From the NCBI RefSeq assembly GCF_023072595.1, contig NZ_JALLGK010000005.1:124001-188000 (forward strand): a stretch of DNA of 64,000 nucleotides. The letters run 5' to 3'. Below are positions 1 through 9,020 of the stretch, piece after piece (positions within the stretch are counted from its first letter, which is position 1; each line of letters starts with the position of its first letter). Position numbers and translations under genes: made by a program. The stretch comes from Streptomyces sp. XM4193 (lineage in GTDB: Bacteria > Actinomycetota > Actinomycetes > Streptomycetales > Streptomycetaceae). The notes below the pieces were generated by a model. It had not been told where the DNA came from, ran no database searches, and saw only the letters and a program-made list of their open reading frames with translations.

Positions 1-1438
1 TGGGCTCGTCGAGCAGCAGCACCCTGGGCTCCGCGGCGAGCCAGCGGGCGAGCAGCACCTTCTGCTGGTTGCCGCCGGAGAGTTCGCCGACCGGCTGACG
101 CGGCGAGGACGCCTTGATGCGCAGCCGCCGGGTGAAGGTGTCGACGATGGCGTCGATGCGCGATTCGGAGACCAGCCCCGCGCGGGAGAGCCGGGGGAGG
201 ATCGCCAGTGCGATGTTCTCGCGCACCGACAGGCCGGGCCAGATCCCCTCGGACTTGCGGTCCTCCGGCAGCAGCGAGATGCCCGCGCCGATCGCGGCGG
301 CGGTCGAGCCGGTGCGCAGCGGCCGGCCGGCGACGGTGACGCGTCCGGAGGCGAGGGGGAGCGCGCCCGCGACGGCCTTGACCGTTTCGGTGCGGCCCGA
401 GCCCAGCAGTCCGCCGAGGCCGACGACCTCGCCGGGCCGCACCGAGAGGGAGACCCCGTGCAGCTTGTGCGGCACCGTCAACTCCGCCGCGTCCAGCACC
501 GGTTCGAGCTCCGTGCTGTGGTCGCCGCCGAACTTGGTGGCGCCCTCGGCGCGCACCTCGCCGAGTTCACGGCCGAGCATCAGCGAGACGAGTTCCAGCC
601 GCTCCAGTTCGGCGATCGGCCCGGTGTGCACCCGGCGGCCGTCGCGCAGGACGGTGGCCCGGTCGCAGACCGCGTACAGCTCGTCCAGCCGGTGGCTGAC
701 GTACAGCACGGCCACCCCGGCGGCGCGCAGCCGGCGGATGACGCCGAAGAGCGTCTCCACCTCGCGCGGTTCCAGCGAGGAGGTCGGCTCGTCCATCACC
801 ACGACGCGGGCGTCGACCGAGACCGCGCGTGCCAGCGCCACCATCTGCTGGGCGCCGACGCCCAGTTCGCGCAGCGGGCGCCGCACGTCGGCGTGCACGC
901 CGTACTCGCGGAGGGTCTCGGCGGCCTCGCGGTGCATCCGGGTGAAGTCGATCAGGCGGAAGCGGTTGAGCGGTTCCCGGCCGAGGTGGAGGTTGCGGGC
1001 CACGCTCATCAGCGGGACGAGGTTGACCTCCTGGTAGATCGTGGAGATGCCCGCGCCCTGCGCCGCCAGCGGGGTGGCGAAGGCGGCCGGCTCCCCGTGG
1101 TGCAGCAGCTCGCCCTCGTCGGGGCGGTACACACCGGTGAGCACCTTGATCAGGGTGGACTTGCCGGCGCCGTTCTCCCCGATGAGCGCGTGCACCTCGC
1201 CGGGCCGGAGGGTGAAGTCCACGTCGTCCAGGGCGAGTACACCGGGAAAGCGCTTGGTGAGTCCGCGCACCGCGAGCACGCCGGTGTCCGACTCGGGCAG
1301 CACCGAGCCCGGCCCGGGGGACGCCCGGCCCGGCTCGGTGGATCGGGGGTGCGGCTCGGGGGTTCGCGGGCCCGGGCTCGGAGCCTCGGACGGCGGCGCG
1401 GGCTTCCGCGGTTCCGCGTCGGGGGCGGGATCGGTCAC
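1..1438 (-). CDS. Sugar ABC transporter ATP-binding protein, YtfR-like, partial (3' end outside window)
   Basis: Energises uptake of a sugar across the membrane together with a periplasmic-type binding lipoprotein and permeases that must lie beyond the left edge. Reading leftwards from a GTG at 1438, 479 codons are visible and the frame stays open to base 2. After a Pro-rich tail of about 55 residues come two nucleotide-binding domains. The first has Walker A GENGAGKS (about residues 88-95), a Q-loop (YQEVN), Walker B VVVMDEP and the H-loop region VSHR. The second has the atypical Walker A GLLGSGRT, a signature LSGGNQQK, and the sequence stops at Walker B LLLDEP. This tandem layout is usual for the ribose/galactofuranose (carbohydrate uptake CUT2) ATPases. 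The binding-protein gene lies 190 bases upstream on the same strand, so an operon is likely. The start is uncertain because the N-terminal tail is low complexity. Confidence 0.9.
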   Translation of the reverse strand, partial: MTDPAPDAEPRKPAPPSEAPSPGPRTPEPHPRSTEPGRASPGPGSVLPESDTGVLAVRGLTKRFPGVLALDDVDFTLRPGEVHALIGENGAGKSTLIKVLTGVYRPDEGELLHHGEPAAFATPLAAQGAGISTIYQEVNLVPLMSVARNLHLGREPLNRFRLIDFTRMHREAAETLREYGVHADVRRPLRELGVGAQQMVALARAVSVDARVVVMDEPTSSLEPREVETLFGVIRRLRAAGVAVLYVSHRLDELYAVCDRATVLRDGRRVHTGPIAELERLELVSLMLGRELGEVRAEGATKFGGDHSTELEPVLDAAELTVPHKLHGVSLSVRPGEVVGLGGLLGSGRTETVKAVAGALPLASGRVTVAGRPLRTGSTAAAIGAGISLLPEDRKSEGIWPGLSVRENIALAILPRLSRAGLVSESRIDAIVDTFTRRLRIKASSPRQPVGELSGGNQQKVLLARWLAAEPRVLLLDEP

Positions 1439-1628
1439 GGCACGCCTTCCGTACGTCTCGTCTGCGGCCGGTCCGGCTCAACCGGCCGTCTCCCACTGCG
1501 CGTTCGGTTCCTGGGCGCGCGCCGGTGCGGTGGCGCACGCCCAGGAAGTTCGCGGTGTGCCGCCGGGGCGGCCGACCGCCCTCGGGTTTCGGGGGTCGCG
1601 CCGGCCCGCGGCAGCGGCGGGGTGCGGG

Positions 1629-2783
1629 TCAGTACGCCCTGGACAGTCCGTCCTCGGCGTTCTCCCGGGTGTAGATGGTGTCCTCGATGAGGATGCTCTG
1701 GCCGACCTCGTCGCCCTTGGTGAAGGTCTCCAGCGTCTGGAAGGCGAGCGGACCGAAGCGCGGGTTGGACTCCACGACGCCGTAGATCCACTTGTCGACG
1801 ATGCCCTGGACCGCGTTCTTGGTCCCGTCGACGGTGACGATCTTGATGTCGCCGGCCTTCTTTCCCGCGCCCTTGAGCGCGTTGACCGCGCCGAGCCCCA
1901 TCTCGTCGTTCTCCGCGTAGACGCCGTCGACGCCCGGCCTGGACTGGATCAGCTGCTCGGTGACCTGCTGGCCCTTCTCGCGGGCGAACTCGCCGGTCTG
2001 CTCGAAGACCACCTTCAGCTCGGGCGCCTTCTCCTTGATCCGGTCCTTGAAGCCCTTGGTGCGCTCGGTGGTGACGTTGTTGCCGGGGCTGCCGAGCAGG
2101 ATCGCCACCTCGCCCTTGCCGCCCGTCGCCTTGATCATCTGGTCGGCGGCGTGCCCGCCCTGGGCGACGAAGTCCGAGCCGATGAAGGAGACGTAGTCCT
2201 TGCACGCCTCGGCGTTGATCTGGCGGTCCACGGTGACGATCGGGATCTTGCGCGCCGCCGCGGACTTGAGCACCGGGCCCCAGCCGTCGCTGTTGAGCGG
2301 GGCGATGACCAGCAGGTCCACGCCCTTGGCGATCAGATCCTGCACATCGCTGATCTGCTTGGAGAACTGCGACTGCGCGTTGGCGGTGAGCAGTTTGACG
2401 CCGCGCTTCTTCGCCTCGGCCTTGATCGAGGCGGTCTCGGCGATCCGGAAGGGGTTGGCCTCCTTCTCGGACTGGGAGAAGCCGACGGTGGCGTTCTCCA
2501 GGTCGATCTTCTTGCCGCCGTAGCTGTCGACGGTGCAGCCCTTGGCGCCCGGGGAGGGCTCCACCGCCACCTGTCCGCCCTGGTCGGCGGAGTCGGAGGC
2601 CGAGTCGGAACCGGCGGCGTCGTTCTCGGACTTGGCGCAGCCGGCCGCCAGCACCAGGCTCGCGCTGAGGCCCAGCGCGAGGAGCACCCGGGAGCGCCGG
2701 GGCGCGCCGCCGGGACGGGACCCGGGCGTCGCGGAGGCGGCTGCTGCGGTGCGGACGGTGTGGCGACGAGCGTGCGGCTTCAT
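1629..2783 (-). CDS. Sugar ABC transporter substrate-binding lipoprotein, YtfQ-like
   Basis: A 384-residue secreted lipoprotein that should capture a sugar outside the membrane and hand it to the neighbouring ABC transporter. The ATG at 2783 gives a basic N-terminus, a hydrophobic stretch and a lipobox LAAGC near residues 44-48, followed by a Ser/Asp/Gly-rich linker. The mature part is a Peripla_BP_4 fold. It begins VGFSQSEKEANPFRIAET and continues with IAPLNSDGW and IVTVDR, a pattern resembling the E. coli galactofuranose-binding protein YtfQ. The real ligand cannot be read from sequence. A repressor gene of the LacI family lies upstream on the same strand, but a large hairpin sits between them, so this gene probably has its own promoter. 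Confidence 0.93.
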   Translation of the reverse strand: MKPHARRHTVRTAAAASATPGSRPGGAPRRSRVLLALGLSASLVLAAGCAKSENDAAGSDSASDSADQGGQVAVEPSPGAKGCTVDSYGGKKIDLENATVGFSQSEKEANPFRIAETASIKAEAKKRGVKLLTANAQSQFSKQISDVQDLIAKGVDLLVIAPLNSDGWGPVLKSAAARKIPIVTVDRQINAEACKDYVSFIGSDFVAQGGHAADQMIKATGGKGEVAILLGSPGNNVTTERTKGFKDRIKEKAPELKVVFEQTGEFAREKGQQVTEQLIQSRPGVDGVYAENDEMGLGAVNALKGAGKKAGDIKIVTVDGTKNAVQGIVDKWIYGVVESNPRFGPLAFQTLETFTKGDEVGQSILIEDTIYTRENAEDGLSRAY

Positions 2784-2831
2784 GGCTACCCCACTGTGGA
2801 AGGTCTGCTGAGGACGACTTCTGTGAGGGTT

Positions 2832-2858
2832 TTTACATCGTTGGAAGACGCGTGTAAA
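2832..2858 (-). promoter_or_regulatory. Candidate promoter/operator of the sugar-binding-protein gene
   Basis: An inverted repeat TTTACA (2832-2837) and TGTAAA (2853-2858), separated by 15 bases, lies about 50 bases upstream of the binding-protein start. On the minus strand the first arm could serve as a -35 box and the second arm overlaps a -10-like TAAAAA at 17-base spacing. A LacI-type repressor is encoded next door, so this is a plausible binding place for it. That is inference only. Confidence 0.4.
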
Positions 2859-2936
2859 CACTTCGCGCACGATCTCCCGTACCCCGGGCGGGGGTTGAGC
2901 ACACCGCCGCACCCCGCCCCGCGTGCCCCGAGGGCC

Positions 2937-2981
2937 CCGTACGTGCGCCCGCCTTCGGCCCGGCGGCAGGCGCACGTACGG
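2937..2981 (-). terminator. Hairpin between the lacI-type gene and the binding-protein gene
   Basis: A perfect 13-bp stem (2937-2949 with 2969-2981, arm CCGTACGTGCGCC) encloses a 19-base loop. It lies about 108 bases downstream of the repressor stop on the minus strand and upstream of the transporter genes. It would end or attenuate repressor transcription before the transporter genes. Confidence 0.6.
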
Positions 2982-3088
2982 TGCGGACCCCGACGCGGGT
3001 CTCCGGCGTGCAGCCCCCGCCGTACGGCCCCAGGCGCCCGGCTGCCGGTGTACGGCCGGCTGCCGCGCGCGTCGGCGGGTCGGCGGCG

Positions 3089-4186
3089 TCAGTCGGAGGC
3101 GGTCGCCCGGCCCAGCGTGCTCTCCCGCTCCACCAGCCGGAACCCGGGATCGATCTCCCGGCCGGGCCGGCCCCTGCCCGTCGCCCCCGTGGACCCGGCG
3201 CCCCCGTCCGCCCCGTCCGCCGCCCCGGAGGTCGCCGACTCGGCCTTTCCGTCGGCCAGTTGGTGCACCACCGACTCGACCGCCAGACGTGCGATGGCCT
3301 GCTTGTCCGGCGAGATCGTCGTCAGCGAGACCGTTCCGAAACGGCCCTCGCTGAGGTCGTCGAAGCCGACCACCGCGATGTCCTCCGGCACCCGCAGCCC
3401 GCGCTCGGCCATCACCCGCATGGCGCCGATCGCCACCAGGTCGTTGTAGGCGAACACCGCGTCCGGTCGCCGGCCCGCGTCCAGCAGTGCCGCCATGGCC
3501 GCGGCCCCGTCGGCCCGGCTCCATCCCTCGACCGAGCCGATCAGTGCCTGGTCGGCGGTCACCCCGGCCGCGGCCAACTCCGCCTGCCAGCCCAGCAGTC
3601 GCAGGTGGGAGGGTTGGCTCGGCCGGTCGCCGCGCGAGCCGAGGAAGGCGATCCGGCGCCTGCCCAGGTCCAGCAGATGCCGTACGACGGCGCGGGCGGC
3701 GGAGATGTTGTCGATCGCGATGTGGTCGTAGGGCAGGTCGTAGCTGCGTTCGCCGATCAGCACCAGCGGGGTGTCGTCGGCGCGGGCGGCCAGGTCCTCG
3801 GCCTCCAGTTCCAGCGGGTTGAGGATCAGCCCGTCGATCACCCGGGCGCGAAAGCCCTGGGTGACGAGGAGTTCGCGCTCCCTGCTGCCCTGGGTGTGGT
3901 CGAGCAGCACGGTGTAGTCGTGGCCGGCGGCGGCGTCGATCACCGCTCCGGCCAGCTCGGCGAAGTAGGGGTTCTCCAGCTCTGGGACAGCGAGCGCGAT
4001 GATGCCGGTACGCCCTTTCCGCAGGTGGCGGGCGGTGAGGTTGGGCTGGTAGCCGAGCTCGTCGATGGCCTTCTGCACCTTCTCCCGGGTCGCCGGGGTG
4101 ACGTGCTTGTAGTTGTTCACCACGTTCGAGACGGTCTTGATCGAGACCTCGGCACGCACCGCTACGTCCTTGAGACTGACCCTCAC
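3089..4186 (-). CDS. LacI-family transcriptional regulator
   Basis: A 365-residue repressor with an N-terminal helix-turn-helix (MRVSLKDVAVRAEVSIKTVS, residues 1-20, with hinge helix to about 60) followed by a sugar-sensing periplasmic-binding-protein-like domain. It most likely controls the transporter genes downstream and the divergent glycosidase, using a sugar as inducer. The C-terminal domain contains a Gly/Ala/Asp-rich insertion of about 35 residues (about 310-345) before the final GFRLVERES block. This is longer than in most family members and probably a flexible loop. The intergenic region to the glycosidase carries palindromes that suit a LacI-type protein. Ligand unknown. Confidence 0.93.
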   Translation of the reverse strand: MRVSLKDVAVRAEVSIKTVSNVVNNYKHVTPATREKVQKAIDELGYQPNLTARHLRKGRTGIIALAVPELENPYFAELAGAVIDAAAGHDYTVLLDHTQGSRERELLVTQGFRARVIDGLILNPLELEAEDLAARADDTPLVLIGERSYDLPYDHIAIDNISAARAVVRHLLDLGRRRIAFLGSRGDRPSQPSHLRLLGWQAELAAAGVTADQALIGSVEGWSRADGAAAMAALLDAGRRPDAVFAYNDLVAIGAMRVMAERGLRVPEDIAVVGFDDLSEGRFGTVSLTTISPDKQAIARLAVESVVHQLADGKAESATSGAADGADGGAGSTGATGRGRPGREIDPGFRLVERESTLGRATASD

Positions 4187-4273
4187 CTGGACTCCTCCGT
4201 TGTGGCCCGCCGTGGTCCGGCTTGAGGCTGTCGTGCACCTGGACAGGGCGCAGGAGGCGTGCTGTCATGCCAA

Positions 4274-4320
4274 CTGCCCTTGTTTCTAACGTTATACAAG
4301 AGGGATCCGAGCAAGGGCAG
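4274..4320. promoter_or_regulatory. Divergent control region with nested palindromes (LacI-type operator candidate)
   Basis: This region lies between the repressor and the divergent glycosidase. An outer perfect 9-bp inverted repeat CTGCCCTTG/CAAGGGCAG occupies 4274-4282 and 4312-4320. Inside it lies CTTGT (4279-4283) with ACAAG (4296-4300), around the perfect 8-bp palindrome TAACGTTA (4287-4294). A central CG in an AT-rich palindrome is typical of LacI-family operators. A TATACA at 4293-4298 could be a -10 box for the glycosidase, which the operator would then cover. Confidence 0.6.
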
Positions 4321-4360
4321 AGTTCGTCACCGCCTCTCCCACACTCCTCCCGGAGGTACC

Positions 4361-7012
4361 GTGAGACGTGCACGTACCTGGTTGACGGCCCTGACGGCCG
4401 TCCTCGCCCTCCTCGCTCTCGCCCTCGGCGCCGGCCCCAGCGCGACCGCCGCCGACGAGGACCAGAGCACCGCGAAGAACCAGAGCAAACCCGACCGGAG
4501 CTCCGTGACCAACGGGCTCAAGGGCGAGTACTGGACCCAGTCCGCCCCCGGCGCCTACGACTTCGACAAGCTCCAGGCCACCGCGTACGACCCGGCGCTG
4601 GCCTTCAACGACCTCGCGCCCCGCCTCCAGGAGCGCGCCACCCGCACCGACCACACCACCGCCCGCTGGACCGGCAAGCTCACCCCCGAGGCCGACGGCG
4701 AGCACGTGTTCCACCTGGTCGGCGACAACGGCTTCCGCCTCTGGGTCGACGACGAGCTCCTCATCGACCACTGGGTCGGCGACTGGGACAACGAACAGTC
4801 CTCCGAGCCCGTCGAGTTGACCGGCGGCGCCACCCACGACCTGAAGGTCGAGTACTTCAACGAGACCGGCGGCTCCCACCTCACCCTCTCCTGGACGCCG
4901 CCCGGCGCCGAGAAGGCCAAGGTCCCGGCCTCCGCGCTCAGCCTGCCCGACGACTTCGAGTACGACGGCCCGACCACCGCCGACGTCGGCACCACCGGCC
5001 GCACCCTGGAGCTGGACTTCGGGCGTCCGATGGCGGCCCCGCCCGCCGATCTGACCGAGCACCTGAACGCGGTCATCGGTGGCGCGAAGTGGCCGCTCGC
5101 GGGCGTGACGCAGGACCCGGAGAACTCCGGACGGCTGCTGGTCACCCTGGAGCAACCCGTCGTCGGCCAGGGCGGATTCGCCGATCTGCGCTACGACGGC
5201 GAGGGCGGCCTCGCCGACGCCGAGGGCGAGGAGATCGGCGACTTCTGGACGTCCGGCGACAACAACTCCACGTACCAGCTGCGCACGAAGTGGGCCGACG
5301 AGGTCGGTCCCGACAACGCACTGCCCGAGTACCCGCGCCCGCAGCTCAAGCGCGAGCAGTGGCAGAACCTCAACGGCACCTGGCAGTTCTCCGGCGCCGA
5401 GGAGGGCGAGGCCCCGCCGATCGGCAAGAAGCGGAAGCTCGACGAGGAGATCCTCGTCCCGTACCCGGTCGAGTCCGAGCTGTCCGGCATCGAGCGGCAC
5501 GAGGAGCGCATGTGGTACAAGCGCTCGTTCGAGGTGCCCGAGGGCTGGGAGGTCGGCTCCGGCAAGCGGTTGAAGCTGCACTTCGACGCCGTCGACTGGC
5601 AGGCCACGGTGCATGTCAACGGCGAGGAGGTCGCCACCCACAAGGGCGGGTACGACCGCTTCAGCGTCGATGTCACCGACGCGCTCAGCGGTGACGGCCC
5701 GCAGGAGCTGGTCGTCGGCGTCTACGACCCGACCGACTCCGCCGACGGGGAGAACCCGCCGGTCGGCAAGCAGCGGCTGAAGCCCGAGGGCATCTGGTAC
5801 ACCCCCTCCTCCGGCATCTGGGGAACGGTCTGGATGGAGCCGGTCGCCGAGAACCACACCACCCATGTGAAGACGACGCCCGACATCGACGCCGAGCGGG
5901 TCGCCGTACAGGCAAGGGGAGTTGCCGAGGGCACGACCGTGACCGCCGTCGCCCTCGACGGCGACAAGGAGGTCGGCCGCGCCACCGGCACCGGTGACGA
6001 GTCCTTCGACGTGGCGGTGCCCGAGCCCCGCCTCTGGTCGCCGGACGACCCGCACCTCTACACCCTGAAGGTGACCGTCGGCGAGGGCGATTCGGCGGAC
6101 ACCGCGGAGAGCTACTTCGGCATGCGCAAGATCACCGTCGAGACGGTCGACGGCGAGAAGCGCACCGTGCTCAACGGCAAGCCCGTGTTCTCCATGGCCA
6201 CCCTCGACCAGGGCTTCTGGCCCGAGGGCCTGCACACCCCGCCCACCGACGAGGCGCTCGCCTACGACCTCGAGGTGCACAAGCAGCTCGGCTTCAACTC
6301 GGTGCGCAAGCACATCAAGGTCGAGTCCGACCGCTGGTTCCACCACGCCGACCGGCTCGGCCTGCTCGTCTGGCAGGACATGCCGTCGATGCGTTCGGAC
6401 CGGGAGCCCGACGAGGCCGCCCGCGCCCAGTACGAGACCGAGCTCAAGCGCATGATCCAGCAGCACGACAGCTCGCCGTCGGTGATCATGTGGGTCACCT
6501 TCAACGAGGGCTGGGGCCAGTACGACCAGGCACGAATCGCCGACTACGCAAAGGAGTTGGACCCCAGCCGCCTCGTCAACAACATGAGCGGCCACAACTG
6601 CTGCGGCGCGGTCGACGGCGGCAACGGAGACATCTCCGACGCCCACGGCTATCCGAGCCCACTGCTGCCCGACTCCGACGGCACCAGAGCGCTGGTCACC
6701 GGTGAGTACGGCGGTCTCGGCCTGGCCATCCCCGGCCACGCCTGGCCCGTCCGCCACACCTACGTCGGCGTGGAGAAGGACATCTTCACCGAGGAGTACC
6801 TGACCAAGCTCGGCGAGGTCGAGCAACTGGCCGCCTGCCGGGCCAGCAGCGGCGCCGTCTACACCCAGATCTCCGATCTGGAGGGCGAGTTGAACGGTCT
6901 CCTGACCTACGACCGAAAGGTGCTGAAGGGCGACACGGAGAAGTTGAAGGCGGCGCACGAGGCCCTCATCAAGGGCGCCTCCGAGGGCACCCTCGACTGC
7001 ACCGACTCCTGA
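4361..7012 (+). CDS. Secreted PA14-domain glycoside hydrolase family 2 protein (beta-galactosidase-like)
   Basis: An extracellular glycosidase of 883 residues. The GTG at 4361 is chosen because GGAGG lies four bases upstream and the N-terminus then forms a clean signal peptide (VRRARTWLTALTAVLALLAL followed by an ALGAGPSATAA-like cleavage region). A PA14 carbohydrate-binding domain (about residues 50-195) begins GLKGEYWTQ. It is followed by an Ig-like linker and the GH2 sugar-binding, immunoglobulin-like and TIM-barrel domains. The acid/base Glu is E716 in FNEGWGQY and the nucleophile candidate is E782 in VTGEYGG. The divergent LacI-type regulator and sugar ABC genes suggest that the enzyme releases a sugar that is then imported. 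Substrate is open: beta-galactoside, beta-glucuronide or another beta-glycoside. The YtfQ-like binding protein makes galactose-type sugars the first guess. Confidence 0.92.
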   Translation: MRRARTWLTALTAVLALLALALGAGPSATAADEDQSTAKNQSKPDRSSVTNGLKGEYWTQSAPGAYDFDKLQATAYDPALAFNDLAPRLQERATRTDHTTARWTGKLTPEADGEHVFHLVGDNGFRLWVDDELLIDHWVGDWDNEQSSEPVELTGGATHDLKVEYFNETGGSHLTLSWTPPGAEKAKVPASALSLPDDFEYDGPTTADVGTTGRTLELDFGRPMAAPPADLTEHLNAVIGGAKWPLAGVTQDPENSGRLLVTLEQPVVGQGGFADLRYDGEGGLADAEGEEIGDFWTSGDNNSTYQLRTKWADEVGPDNALPEYPRPQLKREQWQNLNGTWQFSGAEEGEAPPIGKKRKLDEEILVPYPVESELSGIERHEERMWYKRSFEVPEGWEVGSGKRLKLHFDAVDWQATVHVNGEEVATHKGGYDRFSVDVTDALSGDGPQELVVGVYDPTDSADGENPPVGKQRLKPEGIWYTPSSGIWGTVWMEPVAENHTTHVKTTPDIDAERVAVQARGVAEGTTVTAVALDGDKEVGRATGTGDESFDVAVPEPRLWSPDDPHLYTLKVTVGEGDSADTAESYFGMRKITVETVDGEKRTVLNGKPVFSMATLDQGFWPEGLHTPPTDEALAYDLEVHKQLGFNSVRKHIKVESDRWFHHADRLGLLVWQDMPSMRSDREPDEAARAQYETELKRMIQQHDSSPSVIMWVTFNEGWGQYDQARIADYAKELDPSRLVNNMSGHNCCGAVDGGNGDISDAHGYPSPLLPDSDGTRALVTGEYGGLGLAIPGHAWPVRHTYVGVEKDIFTEEYLTKLGEVEQLAACRASSGAVYTQISDLEGELNGLLTYDRKVLKGDTEKLKAAHEALIKGASEGTLDCTDS

Positions 7013-7150
7013 TCGACTCCTGATCGCCGGCCGGCCGGCTGCTGATCGCCCGCTGACCGGCTCCCGGCCGGTCACGGGGGAACGCTCCGCGGTGCGGGAC
7101 CGGACCGAGTGTCCGGGCCCGCACCGCCGCGCCGGGCGGCCGACGCACAG

Positions 7151-7185
7151 GGACGGCTCGTACCCCGCCCGGGTACGAGCCGTCC
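7151..7185. terminator. Bidirectional terminator hairpin
   Basis: A perfect 15-bp stem (7151-7165 with 7171-7185, arm GGACGGCTCGTACCC) with a 5-base loop sits between the convergent glycosidase and PTS genes. Confidence 0.85.
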
Positions 7186-7247
7186 GTCGTCGCGCGGGAA
7201 GCCGGCGCCGCGCGGGGGCGCCGCCCCGCCGCCTCGTCGGTGCGCGG

Positions 7248-8882
7248 CTACTCCGCGGGCGGCGGGGGCGGGACGGGAGCGCCGGCCGGCGGCGCGATCC
7301 GTACGGCCGTCCCCGTGGCGCTCCGCCCGGCCGACGATCCGGCTCCCGGCACGCCGCCCGACCCGTCGACACGGTCTCCTCCGCCGTCCGGGTCGACGTT
7401 CCCGCCCGCGCCGCCGCCCGCGCCCCGTGCTGGGGCGAGCGCGTCGCGGTGCGCGCCGGGGTCCCAGCCGGTGTCGACCACCCTGCGCTGCATCCAGATC
7501 GCCGCGCCCAGGATCACCGCTCCCAGCAGCAGCATCAGCACGACGCCACCGACCGTGCCGGCCTTGGCGGCGTACCCGGTGAGCGCGCCGAACCAGCCGA
7601 AGTCGGCGTCGCCGAACGTGGTGTTCTCCTTGCCGAAGGCGCCCAGCACCTTCAGCAGCAGGGCGGGCAGCATGGTGATCAGCACACCGTTGAGGAAGGC
7701 GCCGAGCACCGCGCCCCGCCGGCCGCCGGTGGCGTTCCCGTAGACGCCGGCGGCGCCGCCGGTGAAGAAGTGCGGCACGAGGCCCGGCAGCACCAGCGCC
7801 AGCCCGAACGCCGGCTCGAAGACCCAGGTCAGCAGCGCCAGCGTGAAGAGCCCGCCGGTGAAGCTGGAGAGGAAGCCGACCAACACCGCGTTCTGCGCGT
7901 ACGGGAAGACGATCGGCGCGTCCAGCGAGGGCACCGCGCCCGGCACCAGCTTGGCCGCGATGCCCTGGAAGGCGGGCACCAGTTCGCCCAGGATCGTCCG
8001 GACGCCGAAGAGGATCACCGCGACCGCGATGCCGAACTGGAGGCCCTGCATCACCGACATCATCAGGTAGTTGCCGATGTCGGTCGCCTGCGCGCCGCCC
8101 GCCTCGGCGAAGACCGCCAGCGCCTCGGACTCGCCGACCCTGACCAGGTAGACGATCGCCACGGTGAGATAGATGACCAGCATCGAGAGCGCCGTGGCCA
8201 CCATGGAGTCGCGCAGGAAGCGCAGCCCCTCGGGGAGGTTCATCTCCTCGGTGCTGCGGCTGCGCCTGCCGACCAACTGCCCGGTGGCGCCCGCCAGTAC
8301 GTACCCCGCGGTGCCGAAGTGGCCGATCGCCACGGTGTTGTTGCCGGTCACGCGCTTGGTCCACGGATGCGCGAAGGCGGGCATCGCGACCAGCATGATC
8401 CCCATCAGCACACCGCCGACCACGACCACGATCCACGACTCGTGGCCGGCCGCGGCCAGCACCACCGTGAGCAGCGTCGCCATGAACAGCATGTGGTGCC
8501 CGGTGAGGAAGACGTACCGCAGTGGGGTGAAGCGGGCGAGCAGCAGACTGATGCCGAAACCGAGGATCATCAGCCAGGCGACCCGGGCCCCGAACTCGGC
8601 CTGGGCGATGCCGACAATCGCCTCGTTGGTCGGGATCACGCCCTGGGCGCCGGTCGCGCCGAGGATCATCTCGCCGAGCGGGGCGAGCGCGTCCACCACG
8701 AGTGTGGCGCCCGCGCCGATGAGCAGAAAGCCGAGCGTCGCCTTGATCGCGCCGCCCAGCACCTGCCCGGTGGACTTGCGCAGCGCGATCAGACCGGCTG
8801 CGGTGATGAGGCCGATGAGGTAGGCGGGTTCGCTCAGTACCTCGTTGACGATGAATTGTGCGGGTGTGACCAGCCAGTTCAA
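7248..8882 (-). CDS. PTS ascorbate-family transporter subunit IIC (UlaA-like)
   Basis: A polytopic membrane protein of the PTS-UlaA/SgaT family that moves a sugar-like substrate while a IIB subunit phosphorylates it. About 11-12 hydrophobic segments run from LNWLVTPAQFIVNEVL to AIWMQRRVV, and family-typical blocks such as LRYVFLTGHH and IPGAVPSLDAPIVFPYAQN are present. The last 85 residues or so are Pro/Gly/Ala-rich and look like a cytoplasmic tail not found in E. coli UlaA. The start is uncertain: a TTG at 8882 aligns with the family N-terminus but has only a weak GGA upstream. It lies downstream of the fused IIA-IIB gene on the same strand, so the two form a transporter operon. Ascorbate is the family substrate, but the actual substrate here is unknown. 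Confidence 0.88.
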   Translation of the reverse strand: MNWLVTPAQFIVNEVLSEPAYLIGLITAAGLIALRKSTGQVLGGAIKATLGFLLIGAGATLVVDALAPLGEMILGATGAQGVIPTNEAIVGIAQAEFGARVAWLMILGFGISLLLARFTPLRYVFLTGHHMLFMATLLTVVLAAAGHESWIVVVVGGVLMGIMLVAMPAFAHPWTKRVTGNNTVAIGHFGTAGYVLAGATGQLVGRRSRSTEEMNLPEGLRFLRDSMVATALSMLVIYLTVAIVYLVRVGESEALAVFAEAGGAQATDIGNYLMMSVMQGLQFGIAVAVILFGVRTILGELVPAFQGIAAKLVPGAVPSLDAPIVFPYAQNAVLVGFLSSFTGGLFTLALLTWVFEPAFGLALVLPGLVPHFFTGGAAGVYGNATGGRRGAVLGAFLNGVLITMLPALLLKVLGAFGKENTTFGDADFGWFGALTGYAAKAGTVGGVVLMLLLGAVILGAAIWMQRRVVDTGWDPGAHRDALAPARGAGGGAGGNVDPDGGGDRVDGSGGVPGAGSSAGRSATGTAVRIAPPAGAPVPPPPPAE

Positions 8883-9020
8883 GAGTGGGGTTCCGTTCTG
8901 CTCCGTGGTGTGTGCCCGCCCGTCGCGGTGCGTGGTGCCGACGGGCCGGGAGAGGCGGTGCGGGGGAGAGGCGGTGCGGGGGCCGCACCCGGGAGGCTTC
9001 GGCCGCCCGGGGCGAGGTCC

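Noticed and set aside
1629..4373. One long frame joining the binding-protein gene to sequence opposite the LacI gene
   Set aside because: The lipobox signal peptide fixes the start at 2783, and the LacI gene uses a different frame between 3089 and 4186.
4292..7372. A 1026-codon open frame on the minus strand opposite the glycosidase
   Set aside because: The plus strand encodes a recognisable PA14-GH2 protein with signal peptide and catalytic residues. The opposite frame is a GC-bias shadow rich in Val/Gly/Arg.
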